Source: JAUQQI01 sp040289115
GTDB taxonomy: Bacteria; Chloroflexota; Dehalococcoidia; JAUQQI01
Reading direction: 5' to 3'
DNA length: 16,944 bases
NCBI GenBank assembly: GCA_040289115.1
Contig: PSKS01000053.1
Coordinates: forward strand, 1-16,944
In this document: piece after piece, positions 1 to 7,241 of the stretch
How the letters are laid out: each line of letters starts with the position of its first letter
How positions within the stretch are numbered: the stretch's first letter is position 1
Notes under the pieces: model-generated
Seen by the model: the letters and a program-made list of their open reading frames with translations, nothing else
Database searches by the model: none
Told to the model about the DNA's origin: nothing
Program-made: the position numbers and the translations under genes

Positions 1-982
1 GCCAGTGGTGCCGTTGGGCCTCCCGAAGGCCCATGAACCGGCGGGCCAGTTCCACCAGGGGCCGGAGCCAAAGGGGCGGTGCGGGGGCGGCGGGCTGGGC
101 GAGGGCCCCGGCCGGAGGCCGGCTGCGGGCGGCGGCCAGATAATCTTCGGGTACTTCAGCCACCGTCGGCCGGGCGATGTCCAGGCTGAAGGAGCGGTGG
201 CCGAACTCGGCCACCAGCCGCCCTCGGAAATAATCCCTAAGCTGGGGCTCCGCCGCCATGGCCGCTGCCTCCAGGAGCCGGTTAAACTCGCAGGTCACGT
301 CGTCGCCCCGCCGGACCCAGGCGGCCGCCCAGCTTTCGCCTTCTTCAGGCCGAAGTCTGGCGGCGGTCCGCCGGAGAAGGGTGTACCAGGCCTCGGCGTG
401 GAGAAGGCTCCACCGGTGGCGCCGAAGCAGGCCCTCATTCCAGGCCTGAACCTCCCCCACCAGCCGAAGTCGGACCCTCACCCCTTCAGGCCCACCGACA
501 GACTCGAGGGCGTCGGCGGCCGCCGATAGGCGGCCCATGGCCGCCCGGTAGCGGGCGGCGAATCGCTGCCAGTCGGCCAGGTGAATGACCGGGTTCCAGC
601 CCCCAACGGTGCCCAGGGCGCTGGCGGTAAGTTTCAAAAGGCTGCCCCGCCGGCCCAGGCGCCGGCGCAAACCGAGGTCGCCCCCCGGAAAGTAGCGGGC
701 GGCATCCTCGGGAACGAGCCAGTCGGGGAAGACCTGGTAGAGGGCGGCGAAGAGCTCCAGGTTGAAATACGGCCGGCCGAACCAGAGCCGGGTGACCGGC
801 ACCGGCCCCGGGTTAATGCCCAGCATCCGCAGGGGCTCCCGCACGGCCAGCTCCTCCAGGTGCGGCCGGATAACAGTCCACCCGAGGGGCGAAACCGGCT
901 GGGGGAACCGTTCATTAAGGAAGCCGGCCGTCCAGAGCCGGCCGTCGCCCGGTTCGGTAAAGAAACTGCGTCCTGCGGTCAC
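1..982 (-). CDS. PEP-utilising enzyme / rifampin phosphotransferase-like protein, lacks N-terminal ATP-grasp domain, partial at left edge
   Basis: The frame is open from a GTG at 980-982 to the window edge (327 codons), so the C-terminus is missing. Residues 27-35 read PQPVSPLGW and 68-75 read FGRPYFNL. These resemble the segment of PEP-synthase/rifampin-phosphotransferase-type proteins that lies between the ATP-grasp domain and the swivelling phosphohistidine domain (pattern LPGPVSPLTW ... FYGRVYxNL). The N-terminal PEP/ATP-binding domain is absent, because the protein starts just before this segment. Any phosphohistidine domain would lie beyond the edge. The GTG overlaps the stop of the upstream DUF4129 gene as GTGA (979-982), which indicates translational coupling. 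Family assignment rests on motif memory only. The substrate is unknown and catalysis cannot be assumed without the ATP-grasp half. Confidence 0.7.
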   Translation of the reverse strand, partial: MTAGRSFFTEPGDGRLWTAGFLNERFPQPVSPLGWTVIRPHLEELAVREPLRMLGINPGPVPVTRLWFGRPYFNLELFAALYQVFPDWLVPEDAARYFPGGDLGLRRRLGRRGSLLKLTASALGTVGGWNPVIHLADWQRFAARYRAAMGRLSAAADALESVGGPEGVRVRLRLVGEVQAWNEGLLRRHRWSLLHAEAWYTLLRRTAARLRPEEGESWAAAWVRRGDDVTCEFNRLLEAAAMAAEPQLRDYFRGRLVAEFGHRSFSLDIARPTVAEVPEDYLAAARSRPPAGALAQPAAPAPPLWLRPLVELARRFMGLREAQRHHW

Positions 983-2427
983 GGCTGACGGCTAAGACTC
1001 CGCCTGATTTTAACCCAGCCTTCCCGAATTCGGCCAGCTGCTTGCTGGGGGAGGGACTGCTCGCCGTACCGGACCCGAAGATACGCCCGGGTAAGCTCTT
1101 CGGCCTCCGGAACTAACGGCTCCAGGTCGGGCCGGACCCGGCCCAGAAATTCCAGGGGGGTCTCATCGGCCCGGCGGGGCCTACCCCGCCGGGCCATCAG
1201 GCCCAGGAACTGCCGGTAAATCTCCCGAACAGTCAAGGCCTCTGGAGATAAGGGCGGGCCCCCGGAAACCGGTTGCCGCCCCGTCCGCCGCAGGCGGTCA
1301 GCCAGGGACCTGAGCCGGGCCTTCAGGCCGGCAGCCAGCCCCGACCAGGACCAGATGGACTCACGCATCTCCTCGACGTCGGCCTCGACCCGGTGCCGCC
1401 GGGCCCGGGTCACCGCCAGGACGATGAGCGCCAGGGCGAGGCCTAGGACGGCGGCGACCGCCAGCCACTGGAGCCCCTGGATTACATCCGGGGGAAGAAA
1501 ACCGACCCCCGTCTCCGGGGCCCGGCCGGGCTGTTCCCCGGGCTGAATCAAGGTCGGGAGCTGAAGCTGCGCCCACACTCGGCGGATAAGGGGCCCGAGG
1601 GTTACGACCAGCAGTTCGGCCAGCAGTCCCAGGGGAAGAAGCAGGATAAGGAGGACTGTCAGCAGGACCTCGCCCAGGAGCCCCAGGGCGGACCGGACGG
1701 GCATCGGGGGCTCCTGAAGGAGGAGAAAGGCCGCCCCCATCGCCCCGGCCAGCAGCCCCAGAACGGTAACCCCCAGGGCGAAAAGCCACGGCCCAGCCAG
1801 GCCCGGGCCCTCGGCCCCGGTTCGCCGCACCCGCCGGAGGATTTCGACCAGCCGGGCCAGAGCGAGGCCCACCAGGGCGACCGCCGAAAGGATGGTCAGA
1901 TACCCGAGGCCGGCTTCGGCCAGGTGAGGGTCCGGTCGGAGGCGGCCAACCAGAAAGAGGACCACCTGGGCCCCGAGCCCGAGGGTAAACTCCCGGTAAA
2001 GGTCATCGTAGTCGGCATCGGTTGTTCCCAGGGCGAGGCCCCGCCAGTAAAGGCCCAGCCCCAGCCAGAAGCCCACCGCTGGGGCCGAAGGCTCCCGGAA
2101 GGTGTTGAGCAGAGCCTGGCCTAGGAGTCCAACCCAGCTCAACCCGGGAGACCCGGCAAAGTGGTCCCGCCAGACCCCAAGGCCCGCCACCCCAAGCCCC
2201 ACCAGCAGGGCCCCGGCCTGCAAGAGCCTCGTGGGGAGCTCCGGCCGGAGGAAAACGGCCAGGGCCGTACCGACCGTGAGGGCGAACCAGGCGGTGGCCG
2301 GGGCCAGCGGCCGTCCAACGCCAAAGGCGGCCGGCCCAAACCACCAGGCCAGCCAAGGGTAAACCCACGTCCACTCAACCCAGCTGATGGTCAGCGGGAA
2401 TAAGAACCGGCTAATCCAGGCGGACAC
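979..2427 (-). CDS. Multi-pass membrane protein with C-terminal DUF4129 domain (TgpA-like, no transglutaminase core)
   Basis: This 482-residue protein starts at GTG 2425-2427, with GGAG 8 nt upstream. About 320 residues of hydrophobic segments (roughly eight or more membrane spans) are followed by a long membrane segment near residues 320-340 and a cytoplasmic tail. Residues from about 395 (LTVREIYRQFLGL...TPLEFLGRVRP...AYLRVRYG) match DUF4129, which usually ends transglutaminase-like membrane proteins encoded beside MoxR and DUF58 genes. The soluble transglutaminase core with its Cys-His-Asp triad, normally between the membrane region and DUF4129, is missing, so cross-linking or protease activity is not expected. 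Its start overlaps the DUF58 gene by 17 bp. It is probably a membrane partner of the MoxR/DUF58 module; its role is unknown. Confidence 0.85.
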   Translation of the reverse strand: MSAWISRFLFPLTISWVEWTWVYPWLAWWFGPAAFGVGRPLAPATAWFALTVGTALAVFLRPELPTRLLQAGALLVGLGVAGLGVWRDHFAGSPGLSWVGLLGQALLNTFREPSAPAVGFWLGLGLYWRGLALGTTDADYDDLYREFTLGLGAQVVLFLVGRLRPDPHLAEAGLGYLTILSAVALVGLALARLVEILRRVRRTGAEGPGLAGPWLFALGVTVLGLLAGAMGAAFLLLQEPPMPVRSALGLLGEVLLTVLLILLLPLGLLAELLVVTLGPLIRRVWAQLQLPTLIQPGEQPGRAPETGVGFLPPDVIQGLQWLAVAAVLGLALALIVLAVTRARRHRVEADVEEMRESIWSWSGLAAGLKARLRSLADRLRRTGRQPVSGGPPLSPEALTVREIYRQFLGLMARRGRPRRADETPLEFLGRVRPDLEPLVPEAEELTRAYLRVRYGEQSLPQQAAGRIREGWVKIRRSLSRQP

Positions 2428-3658
2428 GGTCCAGCTCCGCCCAAAGCTCGGACCCAGTCACCCGGTAGACCGGGATTCCCGGCAGCTCCATTCCGCCCAC
2501 TGCCTCCACGATAATCAGCGCCACCGGCCGTCCCAGCCGCTTCAGACGCCAGAGCCCGGCGGCCAGGCCCTCGGTGGGTACCGACGTCACCACCACGATG
2601 GTGCCGCCCCAGGGGAGGTTGCGGGCCTCCCGCCGGAGCAGCGCCTCGAGGCTCACGCTGGGGAAGCTGCCGATGCGGGCCAGAGATTCGAGGATCACCG
2701 CCAGCTGTCCCGGCGCCCGGCCCGGTGGGATTTTGAGGGTCTGGTCGCTTTCGGGCAGGCTGCCGTTGGCGTAAAGCCCCACCGAAAACCCTTCTTCAAG
2801 GGCGGCGCTGGCCAGGGCCACTGCTGTGATAATGGCCAACTCCAGCCGGTCGGGGTGGACGCCCTGCCAGGGGTATTCAAAAGTTGCCAGGTCGAGAAAA
2901 ATCAGCAGGTTGGGGGCGGTCACCGGCTCCGGGATTTTCACCTGCAGACGGGCGGTTCGGGCGGTGGCCCGCCAGTGGACCTGTCGTCGGCTGTCGCCGG
3001 GCACGTAGGGCCGGACGCCCACGACCCGAGTGAGGTCCCGCTGGAGGCTGTGGCGGGCCTTAAGCTCCCCGAGAAGCTCCCGGGCGGGAATCCCCAGCCG
3101 CTCCAGGGGCACTATCCGGGGATACACCGTCAGGTAGTCGACCCGGTCGAGGACCAGTTCGGCGGTGAAAAACCCGAAGAGGTCCCCGGTCCGGATGGTG
3201 ACCGGCCCGAAGGCATGGTAGCCCCGATAGGCGCCCCGAATTGGGTAGCGGCGAACGACCCGCTGGTACCAGCCCAGGGCAAAAAGATTGGCCAAGATAA
3301 ACCGGTGGGGCTTATGGGAGTAACCCAGGCTTCCCCGAAGGAGCTGGATTTTGTCCCGGTCGGGGAACTCATCTTCAACCTGAACCCAGGCCAGGGGCAA
3401 CAGCTTACGGTTGGCCAAGCTGATGGAAAGATGGGTAGTCTCGCCCCAAAGGATGCGAGGCGAATCGAACCGGCGGGTATACTCCAGGTGCTTGATGGCG
3501 TAGCGGCCCCAGAGGACCGAAACAGCCGCCACCAGGGCCAGCAGGGTCCCGACGGCCACCAGCTCTACCTGCCGAAGGATGACCCCGGCCGCCAGAACCA
3601 GGCCGATGAGGAGAATTCGCAGCTCCGCCTGCCGGTGTCGGGCCTCGATGTACTCCAC
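2411..3658 (-). CDS. DUF58 domain-containing membrane-anchored protein
   Basis: The protein has 415 residues and starts at GTG 3656-3658. Its Shine-Dalgarno AAGGAAG overlaps the end of the MoxR gene. Two hydrophobic segments (about 13-28 and 32-50) anchor the N-terminus. A beta-rich region follows, then the DUF58 signature VPGDSRRQVHWRATARTARL at about 219-238, and a vWA-like C-terminal fold beginning LLIFLDLATF near 251. The MIDAS motif DxSxS is not present there (D256 is followed by L-A-T), so metal-dependent adhesion is doubtful. DUF58 proteins are commonly encoded next to MoxR ATPases and are thought to be their partners or substrates at the membrane. This gene lies between the MoxR and DUF4129 genes. 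Confidence 0.9.
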   Translation of the reverse strand: MEYIEARHRQAELRILLIGLVLAAGVILRQVELVAVGTLLALVAAVSVLWGRYAIKHLEYTRRFDSPRILWGETTHLSISLANRKLLPLAWVQVEDEFPDRDKIQLLRGSLGYSHKPHRFILANLFALGWYQRVVRRYPIRGAYRGYHAFGPVTIRTGDLFGFFTAELVLDRVDYLTVYPRIVPLERLGIPARELLGELKARHSLQRDLTRVVGVRPYVPGDSRRQVHWRATARTARLQVKIPEPVTAPNLLIFLDLATFEYPWQGVHPDRLELAIITAVALASAALEEGFSVGLYANGSLPESDQTLKIPPGRAPGQLAVILESLARIGSFPSVSLEALLRREARNLPWGGTIVVVTSVPTEGLAAGLWRLKRLGRPVALIIVEAVGGMELPGIPVYRVTGSELWAELDRVRLD

Positions 3659-3669
3659 GGCCGCTTCCT

Positions 3670-4626
3670 TCAGGCCTCCACGGGCACCGGGACCGCCGCC
3701 AGAACCTCCCGGACGATTTCCGCCACCGACCGGCCCTTCAGCCGGGCCTGGGGGTTGGGAATCAGCCGGTGGGCCAGGACCGGCTCGGCCAGGGCCTTTA
3801 CGTCGTCGGGAATCACGTAGTCCCGGCCGTTGAGGGCAGCCAGAGCCTGGGCCGCCCGGTAAAGGGCCAGGGCCCCCCGGGGGCTGGCCCCCAGCTCGAT
3901 GGCGGGGTGGCGGCGGGTCTCCCGGACCAGCCCAAGCAGGTAGTCCTCTACCGCGGCCGAAACGTGAACCTGCCGGACCAGCCGCTGGGCCGCCAGGATC
4001 TGGTCGGCCCCGGCAACCGGCGCCAACTCCTTGAGGGGGTCGGCCGTCCTGAATCGGCGCAGGATCTGCCGCTCTTCTTCCGGCTCTGGGTAGCCTAGGT
4101 TGAGCCTGAGGAGAAAGCGGTCCAGCTGGGCCTCGGGCAGAGGAAACGTCCCCTCCAGCTCGATGGGATTCTGGGTAGCCAGCACCAGGAAGGGCCTGGG
4201 CAGGGGCCGCACCTCGCCCTCCACGGAAACCTGCCGTTCCTCCATCGCCTCCAGGAGGGCAGCCTGGGTCCGGGGGGTGGCCCGGTTGATCTCGTCGGTC
4301 AGGAGGACCTGGGTGAAGACGGGGCCTGGGTAAAACTCGAAGGTTCCCAGGGCCTGGTTAAAAACCATCGTGCCGGTGATGTCGGCGGGGAGCAGGTCAG
4401 GGGTGCACTGGACCCGTTTGAAGGTTAGGTTGAGGGAGCGGGCCAGGGCCTTGGCTAAGGTTGTCTTGCCGATGCCGGGCACGTCCTCGATGAGGACATG
4501 GCCCTCGCAAAGGAGGGCCACCAGCAGCAGGTCCACCGTCCACGTCTTCCCAACGATGACCCGGCCGACACTTTCCCGCACCTGCCGGGCCAGCTCGTGA
4601 ACCGGGCTCAAGCCGTTCGGTTCCAT
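3670..4626 (-). CDS. MoxR-family AAA+ ATPase
   Basis: This 318-residue ATPase has Walker A PGIGKTT (50-56), Walker B LLTDEINRA (108-116), sensor 1 LATQNP (149-154) and the MoxR sequence GTFPLPEAQLDRF. The C-terminal lid contains SPRGALALYRAAQALAALNGRDYVIPDDV. The start was placed at ATG 4624-4626, 19 bp after the DUF6062 stop, because GGGGAGGG sits 6-7 nt upstream. A TTG at 4671 would add 15 residues but lies inside the upstream gene without need. MoxR ATPases act as chaperone-like remodelers, for example in metal-cofactor insertion and cell-envelope stress, usually with DUF58 or VWA partners. The following two genes encode such partners. The whole operon lies behind a fluoride riboswitch. 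Confidence 0.93.
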   Translation of the reverse strand: MEPNGLSPVHELARQVRESVGRVIVGKTWTVDLLLVALLCEGHVLIEDVPGIGKTTLAKALARSLNLTFKRVQCTPDLLPADITGTMVFNQALGTFEFYPGPVFTQVLLTDEINRATPRTQAALLEAMEERQVSVEGEVRPLPRPFLVLATQNPIELEGTFPLPEAQLDRFLLRLNLGYPEPEEERQILRRFRTADPLKELAPVAGADQILAAQRLVRQVHVSAAVEDYLLGLVRETRRHPAIELGASPRGALALYRAAQALAALNGRDYVIPDDVKALAEPVLAHRLIPNPQARLKGRSVAEIVREVLAAVPVPVEA

Positions 4627-4632
4627 CTCGTG

Positions 4633-4640
4633 CCCTCCCC
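4633..4640 (-). promoter_or_regulatory. Shine-Dalgarno site deciding the MoxR start
   Basis: The minus strand reads GGGGAGGG just before ATG 4624-4626. No comparable site precedes the TTG 45 nt upstream, so the shorter protein is preferred. Confidence 0.7.
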
Positions 4641-4645
4641 AGTCT

Positions 4646-5362
4646 TTATTCCGGCCCACCTGCCCCGGCAAAAAAGGTTACTGCGGCTTCCACTGCCCCG
4701 GCTTCGGCCGCTGAAACCGGTTCGTCCCGGTGGGTCCAGCTCTGCTTCCGAATAAACTCGGCCAGGTGGTGGCGCAGCGTCTCCAGGCGGTCCAGGGCAT
4801 CCTGCCACAGAAGGTCGAAAACCTCCGGGTCGGCCTGGGCCGCAATCCCCAAGGCCCGGAGCAAGTGGACCCGGCAGAGGCCGTCGGAAACCTGCCAGGC
4901 CCGGAGCCACTCCGCTGACGGGAGTCTCTCGACCAGGAACCAGAGGTTTCGTTCGGCGGCCTCGCGGCCGGCGGCGCAAAGGGGACAGGGCGCGGCGAGC
5001 AAAAGCCCCCGAAGCTGCCGGGCCGAGGGGGCCCGGGCGATACCGAAAAGCCGCCTCCGGCCTGCCGGCTTTAAAAGCCCCCCGACCCGACGGATAAGCT
5101 CCCGGGTCAGGTGCTCGTAGATGATGGCCAGGCCAAGGCGGCTGCCCAGCTCCCGGTCCGAAAGGCGAAGAAGCAGGTCGGTATGCGTGCGGCAGAACCC
5201 CTGGGATTCCAGTAACCGGTTCCGGACTCCGGGGTCGTTTACGTTTTCCCAAAGCAGGCTTGCGGCGTAGCGCCGTTCGGAGCGCCGCCGAACCCGGCAG
5301 ATGGGGCAGCCGGGCCGGCTGAGACTCTCCCAGAGGTCGAGGCTTGCAGGGTCGACGGTCAT
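4646..5362 (-). CDS. DUF6062-like protein with duplicated CPxC...CRxH motifs
   Basis: The predicted protein has 238 residues and starts at ATG 5360-5362 behind GGAAGG. It carries two similar units: C19-P-I-C22 ... GFC57-R-T-H60, and C126-P-L-C129 ... GLC163-R-V-H166. Each unit could supply a Cys3His zinc site; metal binding is my inference from the spacing. No signal peptide or membrane segment is evident. The pattern recalls the DUF6062 family of uncharacterised Firmicutes proteins. It is the first gene after the fluoride riboswitch and terminator at 5389-5494 and lies 19 bp upstream of the MoxR gene. Function is unknown. Being first behind the switch makes it the gene most directly controlled by fluoride. 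Confidence 0.75.
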   Translation of the reverse strand: MTVDPASLDLWESLSRPGCPICRVRRRSERRYAASLLWENVNDPGVRNRLLESQGFCRTHTDLLLRLSDRELGSRLGLAIIYEHLTRELIRRVGGLLKPAGRRRLFGIARAPSARQLRGLLLAAPCPLCAAGREAAERNLWFLVERLPSAEWLRAWQVSDGLCRVHLLRALGIAAQADPEVFDLLWQDALDRLETLRHHLAEFIRKQSWTHRDEPVSAAEAGAVEAAVTFFAGAGGPE

Positions 5363-5388
5363 CTTACCTTCCGCCCGTAGTGTACCTT

Positions 5389-5431
5389 AAAAACAAACAG
5401 CTCCTGACCCGGAATCGGCCGGACCAGGAGC
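5389..5431 (-). terminator. Intrinsic terminator acting as the expression platform of the fluoride riboswitch
   Basis: On the minus strand GCTCCTGGTCCGG (5431-5419) pairs with CCGGGTCAGGAGC (5412-5400). This gives a 13-bp stem with two G-U pairs and a 6-nt loop, followed by the T-rich run TGTTTGTTTTT. The 5' arm begins with the bases used as the 3' strand of the aptamer pseudoknot, so terminator and ligand-bound aptamer are mutually exclusive. Fluoride should therefore turn expression on. Confidence 0.85.
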
Positions 5432-5494
5432 CATCAGCGCCGTGGGGCGCGGTTCGGACGGCCTTTTTAAACCGTCCTGGCGGACTCCATCGCC
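5427..5494 (-). promoter_or_regulatory. Fluoride riboswitch (crcB motif) upstream of the DUF6062-moxR operon
   Basis: On the minus strand P1 is GGCG (5494-5491) with CGCC (5482-5479), closing the 8-nt loop ATGGAGTC. Loop bases GGAGTC (5488-5483) pair with GGCTCC (5432-5427) to form the pseudoknot, with one U-G pair. Stem GCGCC-CCAC-GGCGC (5450-5437) is followed by TGATGG, as in the well-known Thermotoga petrophila aptamer. An extra hairpin GGACGG/CCGTCC (5477-5456) is inserted between P1 and this stem. The match in order, loop size and pseudoknot makes the assignment strong. The downstream terminator gives fluoride-ON logic. Confidence 0.9.
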
Positions 5495-5506
5495 GCTTCG
5501 TTTAAA

Positions 5507-5512
5507 ATTATA
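5507..5512 (-). promoter_or_regulatory. Probable -10 element of the DUF6062-moxR operon
   Basis: The minus strand reads TATAAT 13 nt upstream of the aptamer, in an AT-rich patch of otherwise GC-rich DNA. No good -35 lies 16-18 nt further upstream: TTGACC is present, but at a 23-nt spacing. The -10 is plausible from its position just before the aptamer; the -35 is weak. Confidence 0.55.
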
Positions 5513-5617
5513 CAAAACGCCGGCCGGGAGGCGTAGGTCAAACCGGCCCTGAAGGCGTGAACAATGGGTCGACTCCCCCTGGTTGTACGGACACCTCTCA
5601 TGGCCGGCTTTTCAAAC

Positions 5618-6796
5618 TCAACCGCCCAGCCTGGTGGTCTGGGCTGCCAGGGCGAAGCCGGCGGCCGCACCGAGTTGGGTTGCTACCGAGAAGGCTATAA
5701 GCCAGCTCAAGGAGACGTCGTAAAGGAGGCCCATTAAAGCGCTTCCGGCAAGCCACATCAAACCGTACCCGGCGTTCAGGAGCCCGTAGGCGGTTCCCCG
5801 CTGCTCCGCCGGCGCCAGCTGGGCCACCGCCGCCCGCATGACCGACTCCTGGGCCCCCAGCCCGACGCCCCAAAGGAGAACCCCCGGCAGGATAAAGGGT
5901 CCCCCGAGGCCGAAAATGAGGGGAGCAAAGGGGGCGGCGAGGGCCGAGGACCAGGTCAGGACCCCTAGGCCCAGCCGGTCGAAGAGGTAACCGAAGAGGA
6001 GGGCGGCGGCCGCGTCTGCCCCCATTGCCAGGCCGTAGAGGATGGCGACCGTCTCCGGCGGCATCTTCTCCGACCGGCCCAGGTGGTAACCGACCAGGGC
6101 GAAGTCGGCGTAACCGGCCGCAAGCAGGCCCACGGCCAACAGGTAGACCCAGAAGGCTGAGGGCAGACCCTGGGGCTTGAAGTCCAGCCGTTGTGGCTCC
6201 AGCTCCTGGGGCCGCGGGAAAGCCAGCCGGGCCGTCATCAGTAGGCTAAGGGCTGCCAGGGCCGGCAAGAGCAACGCCCCAAAGGCCACTTGGTAGTCGC
6301 CCCCGACGGCTAGCAGCCCCGATACCAGTAGGGGCCCGGTGATGGCCCCCACCTGGTCCAGGGCCTCGTGAAGGCCGAAACCCCGACCCACCCCGGTCAG
6401 CCGGGCGGCGTGGGAAAGCATCGCATCCCGGGCGGGGGTGCGGATCGCCTTACCCGTGCGTTCGGCCAGGATCAGACCGCCTGCCACTTCCCACCGGCTG
6501 GCCAAAGCTAGGGCCGGCACCGACAGCAGGTTGAGGGCGTAGCCGACAATGGTGAGGGGCCAGTAGCGGCGGGTGCGGTCGGCCAGGTACCCTGCCCCCA
6601 AGCGAAGCAGGTAACCGAAAAGCTCACCCAGGCCGGCCACGGTTCCGACGGCGGCCCCGGACGCCCCCAGCGCGCCCAGAAAGGGCCCCGAGATGGCCCG
6701 TGCCCCCTCATAGGCCATGTCGGCGAACAGGCTCACCAGGCCCAATAGGACAATGAACCGGAAGGCCCGATTGCGAAAACCAGCCCCCTCGGCCAT
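5618..6796 (-). CDS. MFS transporter
   Basis: This 392-residue protein has about twelve hydrophobic segments in two halves joined by a charged linker near residues 200-215. GYLADRTRRYWP after the second or third span fits the conserved MFS loop 2-3, and ERTGKAIRTPARDAMLSHA near residues 112-130 is a motif seen in a broad group of bacterial MFS exporters. ATG 6794-6796 lies 3 bp after the UspA stop, so it is the last gene of the antiporter-UspA-MFS operon and shares its fluoride riboswitch. The substrate is unknown. Export of a toxic anion or metabolite is only suggested by context. Confidence 0.85.
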   Translation of the reverse strand: MAEGAGFRNRAFRFIVLLGLVSLFADMAYEGARAISGPFLGALGASGAAVGTVAGLGELFGYLLRLGAGYLADRTRRYWPLTIVGYALNLLSVPALALASRWEVAGGLILAERTGKAIRTPARDAMLSHAARLTGVGRGFGLHEALDQVGAITGPLLVSGLLAVGGDYQVAFGALLLPALAALSLLMTARLAFPRPQELEPQRLDFKPQGLPSAFWVYLLAVGLLAAGYADFALVGYHLGRSEKMPPETVAILYGLAMGADAAAALLFGYLFDRLGLGVLTWSSALAAPFAPLIFGLGGPFILPGVLLWGVGLGAQESVMRAAVAQLAPAEQRGTAYGLLNAGYGLMWLAGSALMGLLYDVSLSWLIAFSVATQLGAAAGFALAAQTTRLGG

Positions 6797-6799
6797 CCC

Positions 6800-7222
6800 T
6801 TACCGAACCACTAGCACCGAGCAGGGGGCGTGGTCCACGACCCGGTCCGTGGTCGAACCTAGTAGGAAATGTTGGAGGAAGCCGTGACCCCTAGCCCCCA
6901 GCACGATAAGGTCGAAGCCGCCCAGGCGGGCCGCCTCGATGATCTGCTGGGCGGCGTTGCCCGCCCGTACCTCGGTGGTAAGGGCCAGTCCGTACTCGGC
7001 AGCGAGGAGCTGGGCACTGGCCATGACCTCCTGGAAGAAGGCGTTGGCTTGGGCCTTCGCCTCCTGGACCTCACCCAGGGTAGCCGCGTAATAGGGTAGG
7101 CGCTCCTCCACCCCGATGGCATGGAGGGTCGCGCCCAGGGCCCGGGCCAGCTCCAGGGCGGCCTGAAGGGCCCGCCGGGAAGCCTCGGAACCGTCAATGG
7201 CGACCAGTATTCGCCGGTACAT
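6800..7222 (-). CDS. Universal stress protein (UspA family, ATP-binding type)
   Basis: The protein has 140 residues, the usual length for a single-domain Usp. It starts MYRRILVAIDGSEAS and ends with VLGARGH...LLGSTTDRV...APCSVLVV. G109-x2-G112-x9-G122-S-T is the ATP-binding signature of the MJ0577-type branch. The start ATG 7220-7222 is preceded by GGGGAGG about 10 nt upstream, just after the antiporter stop. It is the middle gene of a fluoride-riboswitch-controlled operon. Usp proteins are often paired with CPA-type antiporters and may regulate them by nucleotide binding; that link is an inference here. Confidence 0.92.
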   Translation of the reverse strand: MYRRILVAIDGSEASRRALQAALELARALGATLHAIGVEERLPYYAATLGEVQEAKAQANAFFQEVMASAQLLAAEYGLALTTEVRAGNAAQQIIEAARLGGFDLIVLGARGHGFLQHFLLGSTTDRVVDHAPCSVLVVR

Positions 7223-7241
7223 GGGTTTTAAACCTCCCCAT

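Noticed and set aside
1..982. Plus-strand frames across the first kilobase
   Set aside because: They are antisense to the PEP-utilising-like frame, low in complexity and without any recognisable domain.
5521..5617. Terminator after the MFS gene formed by GGCCGG and CCGGCC
   Set aside because: The stem is short, the loop is long, and only TTTTG follows; it is not strong enough to call.
5467..5670. A 67-codon minus-strand frame over the first fluoride leader and the MFS 3' end
   Set aside because: It overlaps the riboswitch and the end of a real gene, has no family resemblance, and its base pattern is that of non-coding DNA.
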